A DNA stretch of 60,176 nt from Pseudomonas proteolytica (GCF_007858275.1 NZ_VFEV01000042.1:1-60176); one strand, 5' to 3'; counted from the stretch's first letter, positions 34,063 through 42,994 are shown. Numbers and translations: made by a program. Notes: generated by a model from the sequence alone, not told the origin.

Positions 34063-35960
34063 AGAAGTACCTCATCAAGCGGGTCATCCATAGGCTAGAT
34101 GGCATCAGTCAAATCACCTGCGTCGACTCAGGCAACGGTAGAATCGCCTCATTGCGCTTTCGCACTGATGCATTCGATTTACCGCTGCTTGCCGGGCGTA
34201 TGTACATGCTGAGAACTGCTGCACGTAGCCATGGAGTCAACCTGGTAGCCGCCCTGGAATGTGGCCTCGACATCTCGGCCTGGGCCACGCTCACTGAGCA
34301 CAACTTTTTCCTCGCCGATATACAGCTCAAACCCACTGCAAAACGACTGCTCACCTCCCTGGACGCGGTTCAACGCGAGAGGCTCTTAGCCAGCCTCGTC
34401 CAGAATGACCTGAAATCCTGGCAAGGGGTACTGCCAGAACCGCAATGCACCCTGCTAGGGGTAGCGTTCCAAGAGGCTCAGCAACGGTACCAGCACGTTA
34501 AGCGACTGATGGCCTGGGGGCTTCCTCAAACGCGCGCAGAAGCCTGCTATGACACGTTTGGTTCCGATGCATGCGCACTTCCGCTTGCCAGGCTCAAGGC
34601 CCTCTTGTCGTTCGGCTCATCGCAGTTGATTCAATCAGCCTTATCCTCGCAAACGAGTCTGGAAGCCAGCCAACGTGGGGCGCTTGAGCTGCTGACCTGG
34701 TTCAGAGATCAAGGCTTGAGGGGACGCACGATCGTTCACAAGACGGAGCTGCCAAAATCCCCCGCAAAGGCCCTCGAACTCTGCACCGACCGGGACTGGA
34801 CGATTGTTGACGGGGAGTACTGCCAACTCAAATCCCACGCCATGCTTCAGGTCGCCGTGCGCAGACAGCTTGAACGCCTATCGAGCAGTTTTTTCCCCAC
34901 CTATACGCCTCAGGAAGTCCAGTACGGCTACTCCAGGTACAGCCAAGTCATCGCGTCCTATGACCATCATAATTACCAGGACGAAATCATCGTAGCCATC
35001 AACTCAAGGCTGTCGGTGATCACTGCCCGTGCTCTACCAAGCGTTTGTGAGTTCACGAGCCAGCTGTACGGCACCCTGCAGATCTTGTACGCGCCGGCTC
35101 CTCAGCTCGTCGTGTATTCGACTTCCATGCTGCCTATCTATGATGCCTGTACTGAGAACGTTGCAGTGCCTTTCCACGAACTTCCGCCTGACCTCGCTGA
35201 GTACGCCACCGTCATCATCACCGACTGCCATCTACTGACACTCAGTGACTTCTTGGTGGCCCTCAAGGGCATCCCTGCCTCCGCGCGGGTGGTGCTATTC
35301 GATGCACGGCCAGCCATGCCTGAGCACCCTGCACATTTTCTGGATGATCTCAAAACCTACTACCCCGTCATCACCCTGCACGCTGCAAATCACGCCGTAT
35401 CAGCGATCCCAGCACCGGAACCTAAGCCCAGCGGCGACGAGCAGATGTTCAATGTCTACTGTGCCGAGCAATGGCATCAATCGTCCACGGGTGAAATTTT
35501 TGTCAGTGACTCTCCTTCGCTGATCGCAACGATCAATCAGCGTCTGAGTCGAGTGCGAGCAACGGTAGTCCTTCAAACCCAGGAAACAAGTTTCAGAAAG
35601 CACGATCGAATCAGGGTGCGCCCGGCCCATGCTAACAAATGGGATCCCTTCATCTGCCGGATACATTCCGTCAGTGTGAAGGGGCTGTTTGTGCAAGCGG
35701 AAGGGCGGTACAGCACTTTATCGCCTGAGCTCGTTGACGAGGCAAAGGTGTCAGTGGGCTTCGCCATGTCTCCAGAAGCTGCCGTCCAGGCAGGCGCACG
35801 ATCGGTCGTGCTGATCGCGACGAAGGCATCCAGGTATGCCTGGGTGGAATACCTGAAGGCCTATCGCATTGAGGTCAAGCAGGTGTATGTGCATGATCAA
35901 CTCATGGCGGCGAAGACAGTAACGATTTCTCACCAGCGGCTGACCCCACTGGTCGAGTAG
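34059..35960 (+). CDS. RecD2-like helicase relative lacking Walker A (633 aa)
   Basis: The last gene of the module, with GTG start overlapping its neighbour by 4 bp. The layout follows RecD2/TraA-type SF1 helicases: an N-terminal OB-like domain (1-75), a helix-hairpin-helix region (about 110-235, ARLKALLSFGSSQLIQSAL), then an ATPase-like core. Where the P-loop is expected the sequence is SVITARALPSVCEFTSQLYG, with no GxxxxGK[ST]. Walker B appears as ATVIITDCHLLTLSDFLVAL, and RVVLFDARPAMPEHPAHF resembles the GDPDQLP motif region, both altered. An SH3-like insertion (RVRPAHANKWDPF) follows. This suggests a non-catalytic scaffold. The homology is my reading of motif order only. Confidence 0.55.
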   Translation: MKKYLIKRVIHRLDGISQITCVDSGNGRIASLRFRTDAFDLPLLAGRMYMLRTAARSHGVNLVAALECGLDISAWATLTEHNFFLADIQLKPTAKRLLTSLDAVQRERLLASLVQNDLKSWQGVLPEPQCTLLGVAFQEAQQRYQHVKRLMAWGLPQTRAEACYDTFGSDACALPLARLKALLSFGSSQLIQSALSSQTSLEASQRGALELLTWFRDQGLRGRTIVHKTELPKSPAKALELCTDRDWTIVDGEYCQLKSHAMLQVAVRRQLERLSSSFFPTYTPQEVQYGYSRYSQVIASYDHHNYQDEIIVAINSRLSVITARALPSVCEFTSQLYGTLQILYAPAPQLVVYSTSMLPIYDACTENVAVPFHELPPDLAEYATVIITDCHLLTLSDFLVALKGIPASARVVLFDARPAMPEHPAHFLDDLKTYYPVITLHAANHAVSAIPAPEPKPSGDEQMFNVYCAEQWHQSSTGEIFVSDSPSLIATINQRLSRVRATVVLQTQETSFRKHDRIRVRPAHANKWDPFICRIHSVSVKGLFVQAEGRYSTLSPELVDEAKVSVGFAMSPEAAVQAGARSVVLIATKASRYAWVEYLKAYRIEVKQVYVHDQLMAAKTVTISHQRLTPLVE

Positions 35961-36101
35961 GGCCTTGAGTCTCCTCCCCGGCTTGTCCTGTGGATCATCG
36001 ACCAATCCACGGCTAGCTGCCGGAACGTTTACTCCACTCACCGCCAAGACATAGATGTAATAGCCACCCCCGAATAACGACCTTGCTCAAGGACGCGCCT
36101 C

Positions 36102-37118
36102 ATGCCCATTGATCTATTCACCCATCAAGTCGATGTCGATACCCAGCATGCGCTCTTCAAAATGATGAACGAAGCGCCCTATGGGCCGGAGCGCGCGGTA
36201 TTGGCTAAATGGGCCGAAGGCTTCGAAGACCGTGATGGCAAGTTTGTAAGGGAGCTACAAACGACCTTCGAGTCGTCATTCTGGGAGCTTTACCTGTTTG
36301 CCGCGCTCAAGGAATTGGGTTTACCAATCGACCTTCGCCACCATGCCCCCGACTTCGTGGTGGACGGGGAAGTGCCCTTCTGCCTGGAGGCTACGATTGC
36401 TAAACCACCGGCTGGTGGGGAGCCTGCATACGGCTTTCCTATGGCCGCGCCGCCTAAGGATTTCACCGACTTCAACATCGAATCGACTCTGCGGATCTGC
36501 AACAGCTTCGATGTCAAGGTCAAGAAGTACCGGAAAAGCTACCTCAACCATGCACACGTGGAAGGCAAGCCTTTCGTACTTGGCATTGCATCGTTCGACA
36601 GACCGCACTCACATTTTGCATCTGGACGCCCAATCCTTGCAGCGCTGTATGGGCTGTACCACGATGAGGCAGCGACCAAACCAGGGGATACCCACGTCGC
36701 ATCGTACAACGTCACTGCAGCCCCTAAAAATGCCAACACCAACATTGAGGTCGGACTGTTTTGTGACGACTCACACGCGGAAGTATCAGCGGTTGTGTAT
36801 AGCTGCCTCGCCACCTGGGGGAAGCTGAGAGCTCTGGCTGATAATCCTGAGGCACCCTCCGTGTACACCACCTTGCATCCTAATCCAGGGAGCCTGACTC
36901 CAGTGGTGCGGACTGCCCGGAAACGAGACTACACAGAGCACCTCATGGACGGACTGTATGTGCTCCACAATCCGTTTGCTCGCCATCCCCTGCCTTCTGG
37001 CCTGCTCAGCCATCCCCGGCTATGCGAGGTAAGGGTCGCTGATGATGGGGAGCTCATCATGAATGCCCCGGACGACTTTCTGCTCTTGAGGATGCTGCAA
37101 AGCATCAAGCTCACTTAA
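36102..37118 (+). CDS. Putative PD-(D/E)XK-fold protein (338 aa)
   Basis: Function not established. The N-terminal third reads FESSFWELYLFAALKELGLP, then HHAPDFVVDGEVPFCLEATI. Glu in the first helix, PDF, and the Glu of LEAT fit a PD-(D/E)XK nuclease core, although the usual Lys is replaced by Thr. The remaining 200 residues include strands with HVEGKPFVLGIASFDRP and an Asn/Thr-rich NAPKNANTNIEV-like loop (PKNANTNIEVGLFCDD). AAGGA precedes the ATG. It lies 141 bp after the recombinase module and 115 bp before the HAD gene. It may be cargo of the element. Confidence 0.55.
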   Translation: MPIDLFTHQVDVDTQHALFKMMNEAPYGPERAVLAKWAEGFEDRDGKFVRELQTTFESSFWELYLFAALKELGLPIDLRHHAPDFVVDGEVPFCLEATIAKPPAGGEPAYGFPMAAPPKDFTDFNIESTLRICNSFDVKVKKYRKSYLNHAHVEGKPFVLGIASFDRPHSHFASGRPILAALYGLYHDEAATKPGDTHVASYNVTAAPKNANTNIEVGLFCDDSHAEVSAVVYSCLATWGKLRALADNPEAPSVYTTLHPNPGSLTPVVRTARKRDYTEHLMDGLYVLHNPFARHPLPSGLLSHPRLCEVRVADDGELIMNAPDDFLLLRMLQSIKLT

Positions 37119-37233
37119 GGGCCGACCAGCCACATGCTGCTGGTCGCTTCGAATGTCTGCCCTTCAGATCCACTGTATCCTGCCAGACCAGATGGAGCGG
37201 GCTCGAATCCGCAGTTGTTAAAGGCAAATCCAG

Positions 37234-37878
37234 ATGTCCGTCAGATTCATACTTTTCGATGCCTTCGGCACCTTGCTTCGAATCCCACAGGGCAGACACC
37301 CCTATCGCATGATTTTGAAAGAAGGCATCCGACAGGGTCGTCGCCCGCAACCGAACGACCTGCATCAGGTCATGACCCGCAGTCTGAGCCTGGCGGAAGC
37401 GGCTGAGCTTTTCGGAATCAGCATCCGACCCGATCTTATGGCCGAAATCCAAGGTGCACTTGACGCTGATCTAGATAGCATTGAACCGTTTGATGATGGG
37501 TTGCAAGCAGTGGAAATGTTGCAGGCCGAAGGCATCAAGATCGCGGTTGCCTCCAATCTCGCTGAGCCGTATGGAGAACCCGTACGCCGGCTTTATCCCA
37601 CGCTTGAGGGTTACGGTTTCAGCTACGCAATCGGCGCGATGAAACCTGAGCCATTCATGTACAGGGCGAGCTGTGAGCTACTCGGTGCTGATACCAGCGA
37701 GTACTTCAGCGGCAACCAAGTGATGATGATTGGTGACTCGATCCAGCGTGATTGCTACGCGCCTCGCGAGGTGGGAATTCAAGGCTTCTTCTTAAATCGC
37801 AGAGGTGGTGACGGCTTCAAGAGCCTGACCGACTTCGCTCACTACGTGTTAGCCACCAACAGCGGGTTGGTATCTTGA
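37234..37878 (+). CDS. HAD-superfamily hydrolase (214 aa)
   Basis: A haloacid dehalogenase-type phosphatase. Motif I is FILFDAFGTLLRI, with nucleophile Asp and the second Asp replaced by Phe, as often seen in dehalogenase-like members. Motif II is IAVASNLAEPYG, motif III KPEPFMYRAS (Lys), and motif IV VMMIGDSIQRDCYAP. The cap domain occupies about residues 20-90. The substrate cannot be read from sequence. There is no strong ribosome binding site before the ATG at 37234. HAD genes are frequent island passengers; here it follows the PD-(D/E)XK-like gene on the same strand. Confidence 0.82.
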   Translation: MSVRFILFDAFGTLLRIPQGRHPYRMILKEGIRQGRRPQPNDLHQVMTRSLSLAEAAELFGISIRPDLMAEIQGALDADLDSIEPFDDGLQAVEMLQAEGIKIAVASNLAEPYGEPVRRLYPTLEGYGFSYAIGAMKPEPFMYRASCELLGADTSEYFSGNQVMMIGDSIQRDCYAPREVGIQGFFLNRRGGDGFKSLTDFAHYVLATNSGLVS

Positions 37879-37969
37879 ACTCTCTACGGTATAGCGAGAT
37901 CGGGGAAGGCAACATCCATTGCGGCATGCTGCTTGGCAAATACCCTGCTTCACACCGGCATCAAACCCA

Positions 37970-38284
37970 TCAGACCGGGACGACAGAAACCAGCTCGATG
38001 TACTTGAACCGTTTTTTCCTGGCTGCGTTTCTAGCCTCTTGTTCTGCTAGCAGGGTGCTCAAGGTACTCGCGTCGTAACTGAAGAGCTCCTCATCGCCTT
38101 CGAAGACTTTGCTGACCTTCAGCGTTACTCGAAGCTTGGGTGACGAGAATTTACGAGCTGCCGGTTTGGCGGCGATCGGTTTGATAGCTTCAGATGAAAG
38201 AGGTTTTTCAGATGCAGTGGGGGCAGAGCTGGAGGTGCCGAACAGCGCCCGGCGCATTTCCTCTTCACTCAAATCGACGGTCAT
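37970..38284 (-). CDS. Hypothetical protein (104 aa)
   Basis: Unknown function. The sequence opens MTVDLSEEEMRRALFGTSSS, followed by a Ser/Pro/Ala linker and a more conserved-looking C-terminal part, SPKLRVTLKVSKVFEGDEEL and FSYDASTLSTLLAEQEARNA, with a basic helix (ARKKRF). Proteins of this shape are often seen in integrative elements of Pseudomonas. It is the only leftward gene between the module and Gabija. Two adjacent ATG codons are possible at 38287 and 38284. Confidence 0.6.
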   Translation of the reverse strand: MTVDLSEEEMRRALFGTSSSAPTASEKPLSSEAIKPIAAKPAARKFSSPKLRVTLKVSKVFEGDEELFSYDASTLSTLLAEQEARNAARKKRFKYIELVSVVPV

Positions 38285-38287
38285 CAC

Positions 38288-38678
38288 AGGTGTCTCGCGG
38301 GGGGGCTAGAGGCATGCGGCGGCATAATCTTGAAATGCCAGCATCGAGAATTGCCCCTGCATTATGACTCAACAAGGATCTGAGCGCCGCTGTGATCTTC
38401 AGACATAGAGCTCATTTTGCATGCCTTTCAGCGACCGAAGATAACGGGCACGATTAGGATCATGAACACCAGCAAACATCGACTGTAAACCATTTTTTTG
38501 CACTGTAAACCTTAGTAGTTAACAGTACAAAAAAATGGTTTACAGCCAAATGTTAATCCCCAGGCTTAACCTTCACCGGCATGCTGCGAGCCATGCTGTC
38601 GCACTGCAGCCACTCAAAATCTGGCTATTATTCAGAGCGGAGCGGCATCGGGCTGCTCAGCATCCAGGAAAGCAGTGT
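38288..38678. other. Intergenic region before Gabija
   Basis: No gene is seen. The region separates the leftward 104-aa gene from gajA and holds the long inverted repeat at 38483-38545. The frame of gajA extends back to 38535, but the conserved protein begins at 38679. Confidence 0.55.
38483..38545. repeat. 24-bp inverted repeat upstream of gajA
   Basis: CTGTAAACCATTTTTTTGCA-CTGT (38483-38506) is followed, after 15 bp, by its inverse complement with one mismatch (38522-38545). A third partial copy, CTGTAAAC, lies at 38503-38510. The dyad is 134 bp before gajA. It may be an operator, a recombination site, or an element end; T runs on both strands would also allow termination. Confidence 0.75.
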
Positions 38679-40409
38679 ATGGCAAGGATTCGTCGGATTC
38701 AGATCGAAAATTTCCGTTCAATTCAAAGCCTGGACTGGAGTCCTGCTCCAGGATTCAATTGCCTGGTTGGCCCTGGCGACAGCGGGAAGTCCAGCATTCT
38801 CGATGCTATCGACCTCTGTCTGGGTGCCCGGCGCAACGCATCGTTTGGTGACACTGATTTCTATCGACTGGATGTCACACGCCCGATCCAGATCATGGCG
38901 ACCCTAGGCGATCTGCCCGACGACTTGATCAACCTGGACAGCTACGGGGATTTCCTTCGAGGCTTCGACCTCGCCAATCAAACACTGGAAGACGAACCGC
39001 GCTTTGGCATTGAGACAGTCCTGACCTTAACGCTGAGGGTAGAGAGCGACCTTGAACCCCTCTGGCAGCTCTACTCCGAGCGGGCGCAGCAGCAGGGGAT
39101 TGAACGTAACCTTGCCTGGAAAGACCGTGCTCGCATCTCTCCTGCTCGCATCGGCAGCTATGCCAACATCAATTTGTCGTGGAGTCGCAACTCCATCCTC
39201 AACCGACTTACTGAAGACCGGCCCGACCTGGGCGGAGCGTTGGCGGCAGCAGCGCGAGACGCCCGCCTGAGCTTCGGCGCTCAAGCCGGCGCACAGCTCC
39301 GAGAACCACTTCAAATCGTGACTCAGACTGCCACGAATCTCGGAGTTCCTGTGGGCGCATTCGCGCAGGCTCTACTCGACGCACATGCTGTTTCGATTGG
39401 TGATGGCGCTATCGCCTTGCACAACGAGCAGGGCATTCCTTTGCGATCCTTGGGCACAGGTTCATCCCGCTTACTCATCGCTGGGTTGCAGCGCCAAGCA
39501 GCCCAGGCAGCTTCAATCGCTTTGGTGGACGAGGTGGAGTTCGGCCTGGAGCCGCACCGGTTGATCAGATTCATGGATTCTCTTGGCGCCAAGAACGTTC
39601 CAGAGCCACTTCAGGTGTTTTTGACCACCCATTCCCCAGTAGCGCTGCGAGAACTTTCAGGTCATCAACTCTTCGTGGTTCGTTCACTTGCTGATCGCCA
39701 TGAGGTACGCCAGGCCGGTATCACCGATGACGTTCAAAGCACACTTCGAGCAGACCCTGAGGCTTTTTTGGCCAAGCGCGTGGTGGTATGCGAGGGAGCC
39801 AGCGAAGTGGGACTTATGCGTGGCCTGGATCAGCACTGGGGCACCTTGGGTCATCCCTCTTTCCTGGCCCTTGGTGGAGCATATGTCAACGTCAACGGAG
39901 GCAGCCCCGACAGGGCCTACCAACGTGGCTCCGCACTGCTCAGCCTTGGCTACCAAGTACTCGTCATTATCGATGCGGACAAGCCCGTCAACGCAGAAAT
40001 CCAAAACGCGTTCCTTGCGGCAGGTGGGCAGTCCGCTACCTGGGGTCAGGGTAGAGCCCTGGAAGATGAGCTGTTCGCAAGCCTGCCGGATGCGGCGGTC
40101 GACAGGCTGATTGCACTAGCTATCGAAGTCCGGGAACGAGACCTAGTGGCTAGCCACATACGAGATCGATCTCAGAACACTTTGAATCTTGACGCAATAC
40201 AAGGATTTCGGGAACAAGGTATCCCCTATGCCCCACCTACGCGAGCAGCATTGGGCCTGGCGTCCCGCATCCGCAACAATGGCTGGTTCAAATCGGTGAC
40301 AACGTACGAGTTCATTGCCAAGACCATCATCGGCCCTGAACTGAGCGCTTCTCACCAAAGCCTCCAAGCGACCATCAACTGGATCGAGGGCTGGATACAT
40401 GCCGCCTGA
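38679..40409 (+). CDS. gajA: GajA, Gabija OLD-family nuclease (576 aa)
   Basis: Gabija defence endonuclease: an ABC-type ATPase fused to a Toprim nuclease. MARIRRIQIENFRSIQSLDW starts the ATPase, with Walker A VGPGDSGKSSIL (residues 30-41), signature-like SLGTGSSRLLIAGLQ, and ALVDEVEFGLEPHRLI as Walker B. The Toprim domain follows with VVVCEGASEVGLMRGL (catalytic Glu near 372) and VLVIIDADKPV (DxD near 431). Length and pairing with a UvrD-like gene fit GajA. In known systems it nicks phage DNA when nucleotide levels fall. The frame upstream to 38535 lacks ATPase homology, so ATG 38679 is used. The end overlaps gajB by 11 bp. Confidence 0.9.
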   Translation: MARIRRIQIENFRSIQSLDWSPAPGFNCLVGPGDSGKSSILDAIDLCLGARRNASFGDTDFYRLDVTRPIQIMATLGDLPDDLINLDSYGDFLRGFDLANQTLEDEPRFGIETVLTLTLRVESDLEPLWQLYSERAQQQGIERNLAWKDRARISPARIGSYANINLSWSRNSILNRLTEDRPDLGGALAAAARDARLSFGAQAGAQLREPLQIVTQTATNLGVPVGAFAQALLDAHAVSIGDGAIALHNEQGIPLRSLGTGSSRLLIAGLQRQAAQAASIALVDEVEFGLEPHRLIRFMDSLGAKNVPEPLQVFLTTHSPVALRELSGHQLFVVRSLADRHEVRQAGITDDVQSTLRADPEAFLAKRVVVCEGASEVGLMRGLDQHWGTLGHPSFLALGGAYVNVNGGSPDRAYQRGSALLSLGYQVLVIIDADKPVNAEIQNAFLAAGGQSATWGQGRALEDELFASLPDAAVDRLIALAIEVRERDLVASHIRDRSQNTLNLDAIQGFREQGIPYAPPTRAALGLASRIRNNGWFKSVTTYEFIAKTIIGPELSASHQSLQATINWIEGWIHAA

Positions 40410-41817
40410 GATCGCTCTGTTCGACTTTCCTAGGGGATCCATCACTGCGCCTGCAGGCTGCGGTAAGACCCAGCTGATCGCCGACACGTTGGCTCAGCAC
40501 AACGGCCCCAGGCCCATTCTGATCCTCACCCATACCAACGCCGGGGTCACAGCCCTTCGCGCCCGGATGGCTCGGGCCAGGGTGGCACCGACCTCATTCC
40601 GAATTGCCACGCTTGATGGGTTCACCATGAAGCTGATCAGCATGTTCCCAGGCAGGAGTGGCCACGACCCGGCAATCATGCTGCTGACGAACCGCGCCAA
40701 TGACTACCCCGCCATCCGTGCAGCTGCCCTCGCGCTGTTGAGGGCCAGGCATCTTGATCAAGTACTGCAATCGACCTATTCGCGCGTCCTTGTCGACGAG
40801 TATCAAGATTGCAATCGAGTGCAGCACGCCATCGTCACCTGCCTGGCCGCCACGTTGCCCACGTATGTCATGGGCGACCCAATGCAGTCGATCTTCGACA
40901 TCGCCCAAAACAGGTTGGTCGACTGGAACGCGGAGGTTCTTCCGGAATTTCCCGCTATTGGAGCCCTGGGTACGCCTTGGCGATGGCGACTGGCAGGCGC
41001 AGAAAACCTGGGACAGTGGTTGCTACACGCGAGACGGCTACTGGAAGCTGGCCAGCCCATTGACCTCGCCGCAGTGCCTCCTGAAGTTCAATGCGTGCAG
41101 ATTCAGGCAGCAACCGCCGACGCGCAGCGGCGAGCCGCTGCCATGACGCCCCTGGGCCAAGGAGAGTCCGCGCTCATTATCGGCGATTCGAGAAACGTCA
41201 CTGGCCGACAGCGTCTGACCAGCCAAACACCCGGTGCGACCACAGTTGAGGCTGTGGATCTCCCCGACCTCATTACCTTTGCCCAGAATTTCCAACTGGC
41301 GGGGCCAATGGCACTGACTCACATAGCAAACTTCGCCGGGAGCGTGATGACCGGTGTCGGCGTTACTCCCTTCCTCACACGAGTCGAGACGATTCGCAAT
41401 GCTCGCAACCGCACCCCGCCAACAGTCGCAGAGTCCGTGGCCGTAAGCTTCCTGGCAGAGCCAACCTATCCAAGGGTGATAGACCTCTTGCAGATACTTT
41501 CCGAGCAGCAGGATTGCCGCGTCTATCGACCTGAAATTCTTCGCTGCTGTATCGCCGCGCTCCGGATCGCAGCGTCCAGAACTCACACACTCCATGAAGC
41601 CGCCATCCAGATCCGAGAGCGCAATCGACTCCAAGGCCGACCTCTATCTCGTAGGGCAGTCGGCAGCACTCTGCTGCTGAAGGGCCTGGAAGCAGATGTT
41701 GCGGTGATTTTGGAGCCAGAGGAAATGAATGCCAGGAATCTGTACGTTGCAATGACCAGAGGCGCTAGACGGCTCGTCATCTGCAGTCAAAACCAATTCA
41801 TCGGTCACCGGAGATAG
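40399..41817 (+). CDS. gajB: GajB, Gabija UvrD-like helicase (472 aa)
   Basis: An SF1 helicase partner of GajA. Walker A is ITAPAGCGKTQLIADTL (residues 15-31), VLVDEYQDCNRVQHAIV gives Walker B, and motif III is YVMGDPMQSIFDIAQN. TPWRWRLAGAENLGQWL matches motif IV-type Arg. The C-terminal motifs STLLLKGLEADVAVILEP and NLYVAMTRGARRLVI correspond to motifs V and VI. The size is close to known GajB proteins, which are shorter than UvrD and lack its extended 2B domain. The start overlaps gajA, making stoichiometric expression likely. In the known complex GajB binds a GajA tetramer and senses DNA ends made by phage replication. Confidence 0.9.
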   Translation: MPPEIALFDFPRGSITAPAGCGKTQLIADTLAQHNGPRPILILTHTNAGVTALRARMARARVAPTSFRIATLDGFTMKLISMFPGRSGHDPAIMLLTNRANDYPAIRAAALALLRARHLDQVLQSTYSRVLVDEYQDCNRVQHAIVTCLAATLPTYVMGDPMQSIFDIAQNRLVDWNAEVLPEFPAIGALGTPWRWRLAGAENLGQWLLHARRLLEAGQPIDLAAVPPEVQCVQIQAATADAQRRAAAMTPLGQGESALIIGDSRNVTGRQRLTSQTPGATTVEAVDLPDLITFAQNFQLAGPMALTHIANFAGSVMTGVGVTPFLTRVETIRNARNRTPPTVAESVAVSFLAEPTYPRVIDLLQILSEQQDCRVYRPEILRCCIAALRIAASRTHTLHEAAIQIRERNRLQGRPLSRRAVGSTLLLKGLEADVAVILEPEEMNARNLYVAMTRGARRLVICSQNQFIGHRR

Positions 41818-41896
41818 GTCAAAGTGGACGCCGGCTGAGAGTCAGAAATGCTTCATGCCATCACCTTCGACATGACCGTCATAGTCATTGATGGCA

Positions 41897-42121
41897 TCAC
41901 GACTCTGTGCCGCCGACTGCCGCATCCACCCTCGACTGGTTCAATACGTCAGGGGTCGAAGCTGCACGATTCAACGCCACCTGTTCACTCATCCACTCGC
42001 CGACAGAATCGAACTCTTTCAGCATCGCCGCGAACTCATCATCACTCAGAGCTCGCGCGAATTCACTGTCGTGAGGGCTTTTGTCCGCGCCACCTACTAT
42101 CCCTAAGCCTACATGCCCCAA
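41897..42121 (-). CDS. Small hypothetical protein after Mrr-like gene (74 aa)
   Basis: No family recognised. The gene starts 3 bp after the Mrr-like stop codon on the same strand, so co-expression is likely. The sequence is acidic and helical in the middle (FARALSDDEFAAMLKEFDSV) with no Cys cluster or membrane segment. It might be a cofactor of the nuclease, but size and lack of homology make even its reality uncertain. It is convergent with gajB. Confidence 0.4.
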   Translation of the reverse strand: MGHVGLGIVGGADKSPHDSEFARALSDDEFAAMLKEFDSVGEWMSEQVALNRAASTPDVLNQSRVDAAVGGTES

Positions 42122-42124
42122 GGT

Positions 42125-42994
42125 CTAGAACAGGTTCTTCACTTCGACGAAGACTGATCCCGTCTCGGCAGCAGCTCTTACCTTACGGTCGATGACGTCT
42201 GTGAAAGGTATCTGCTTTTCTAGAGCATCATGAATATCTTTGCCGGAAATACACACCAGGCTTTTTCCTCGACCGAAGGCCTTTAGCCCAACATCGGAAA
42301 ATCCGTAATAGCTTATGAACACGCCGCGTGTCCAGGCAGCCTTATCAACGACCTTACCTTGCAGGATATGGAGCTCACCGACACCCACAGGCGTACTCAC
42401 CCATTTTGCTTCGACTAGGTAGATTTCACCTCGACAGAGAAAGCTGCCGTCGATTTGCTCACCAGTGTTCCGAAACGGGGCCCGAGGCTGAAGGTTCGAA
42501 ATCTCAAACAGTTCCTGCAGGAACGTCTCGAACGCATATCCGCGCGCTTGGGGCTGCAGCTTATGGATAGCCAGCAGTTTCTGCTTGAGCGCAGCTGCTT
42601 GATCAATGCTGACCTTGCGAACTGCAGCAAATGGGTCGCCAGCAACACTACCTGCGGTGCCAGATTCCAGATTCTGAATCAGCGTTAAAAAACGCCCTTC
42701 GGCATTCGCAACTGGCTCATCCTTTGCCTGGTGGATGAGAAGGCTCTGCCGATGTGCCCACAGCGCTTTCAGAGCTCGGACACTCGTCTGAGTATCTGCG
42801 AGCCTGAGGAAACTACGAAGACGTCGGGCCTTGGACGTACCATCGGCAGTGAAGAGAGGATCATCTATATCGATCTCCAGCTCCTCGAAGAAGAATCGGC
42901 TGAATGTAGGATTTGAGAAGTCCAAAACGTATCCCCCCTCCATTTCGAAGAGAAGATCCAAGAGCTTCATGTCCAACGGTTTTATCTTCGGCAT
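42125..42994 (-). CDS. Mrr-like restriction endonuclease (289 aa)
   Basis: A DNA endonuclease of the PD-(D/E)XK Mrr_cat group. The catalytic domain covers about residues 150-240. RGYAFETFLQELFEISNLQP gives the helix with Glu, RNTGEQIDGSFLCRGEIYLV the strand Asp, and LVEAKWVSTPVGVGEL the E-x-K. GVFISYYGFSDVGLKAF is the typical Mrr continuation. The N-terminal 145 residues are helical (MKLLDLLFEMEGGYVLDF) and may recognise the target or a modified base. No methylase lies nearby, so a modification-dependent (type IV) mode is likely, but inferred. A 74-aa gene follows at 3 bp. Confidence 0.8.
   Translation of the reverse strand: MPKIKPLDMKLLDLLFEMEGGYVLDFSNPTFSRFFFEELEIDIDDPLFTADGTSKARRLRSFLRLADTQTSVRALKALWAHRQSLLIHQAKDEPVANAEGRFLTLIQNLESGTAGSVAGDPFAAVRKVSIDQAAALKQKLLAIHKLQPQARGYAFETFLQELFEISNLQPRAPFRNTGEQIDGSFLCRGEIYLVEAKWVSTPVGVGELHILQGKVVDKAAWTRGVFISYYGFSDVGLKAFGRGKSLVCISGKDIHDALEKQIPFTDVIDRKVRAAAETGSVFVEVKNLF

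Noticed and set aside
37122..37150. Hairpin CGACCAGC/GCTGGTCG as terminator after the PD-(D/E)XK-like gene
   Set aside because: The stem is real, but no T run follows on either strand.
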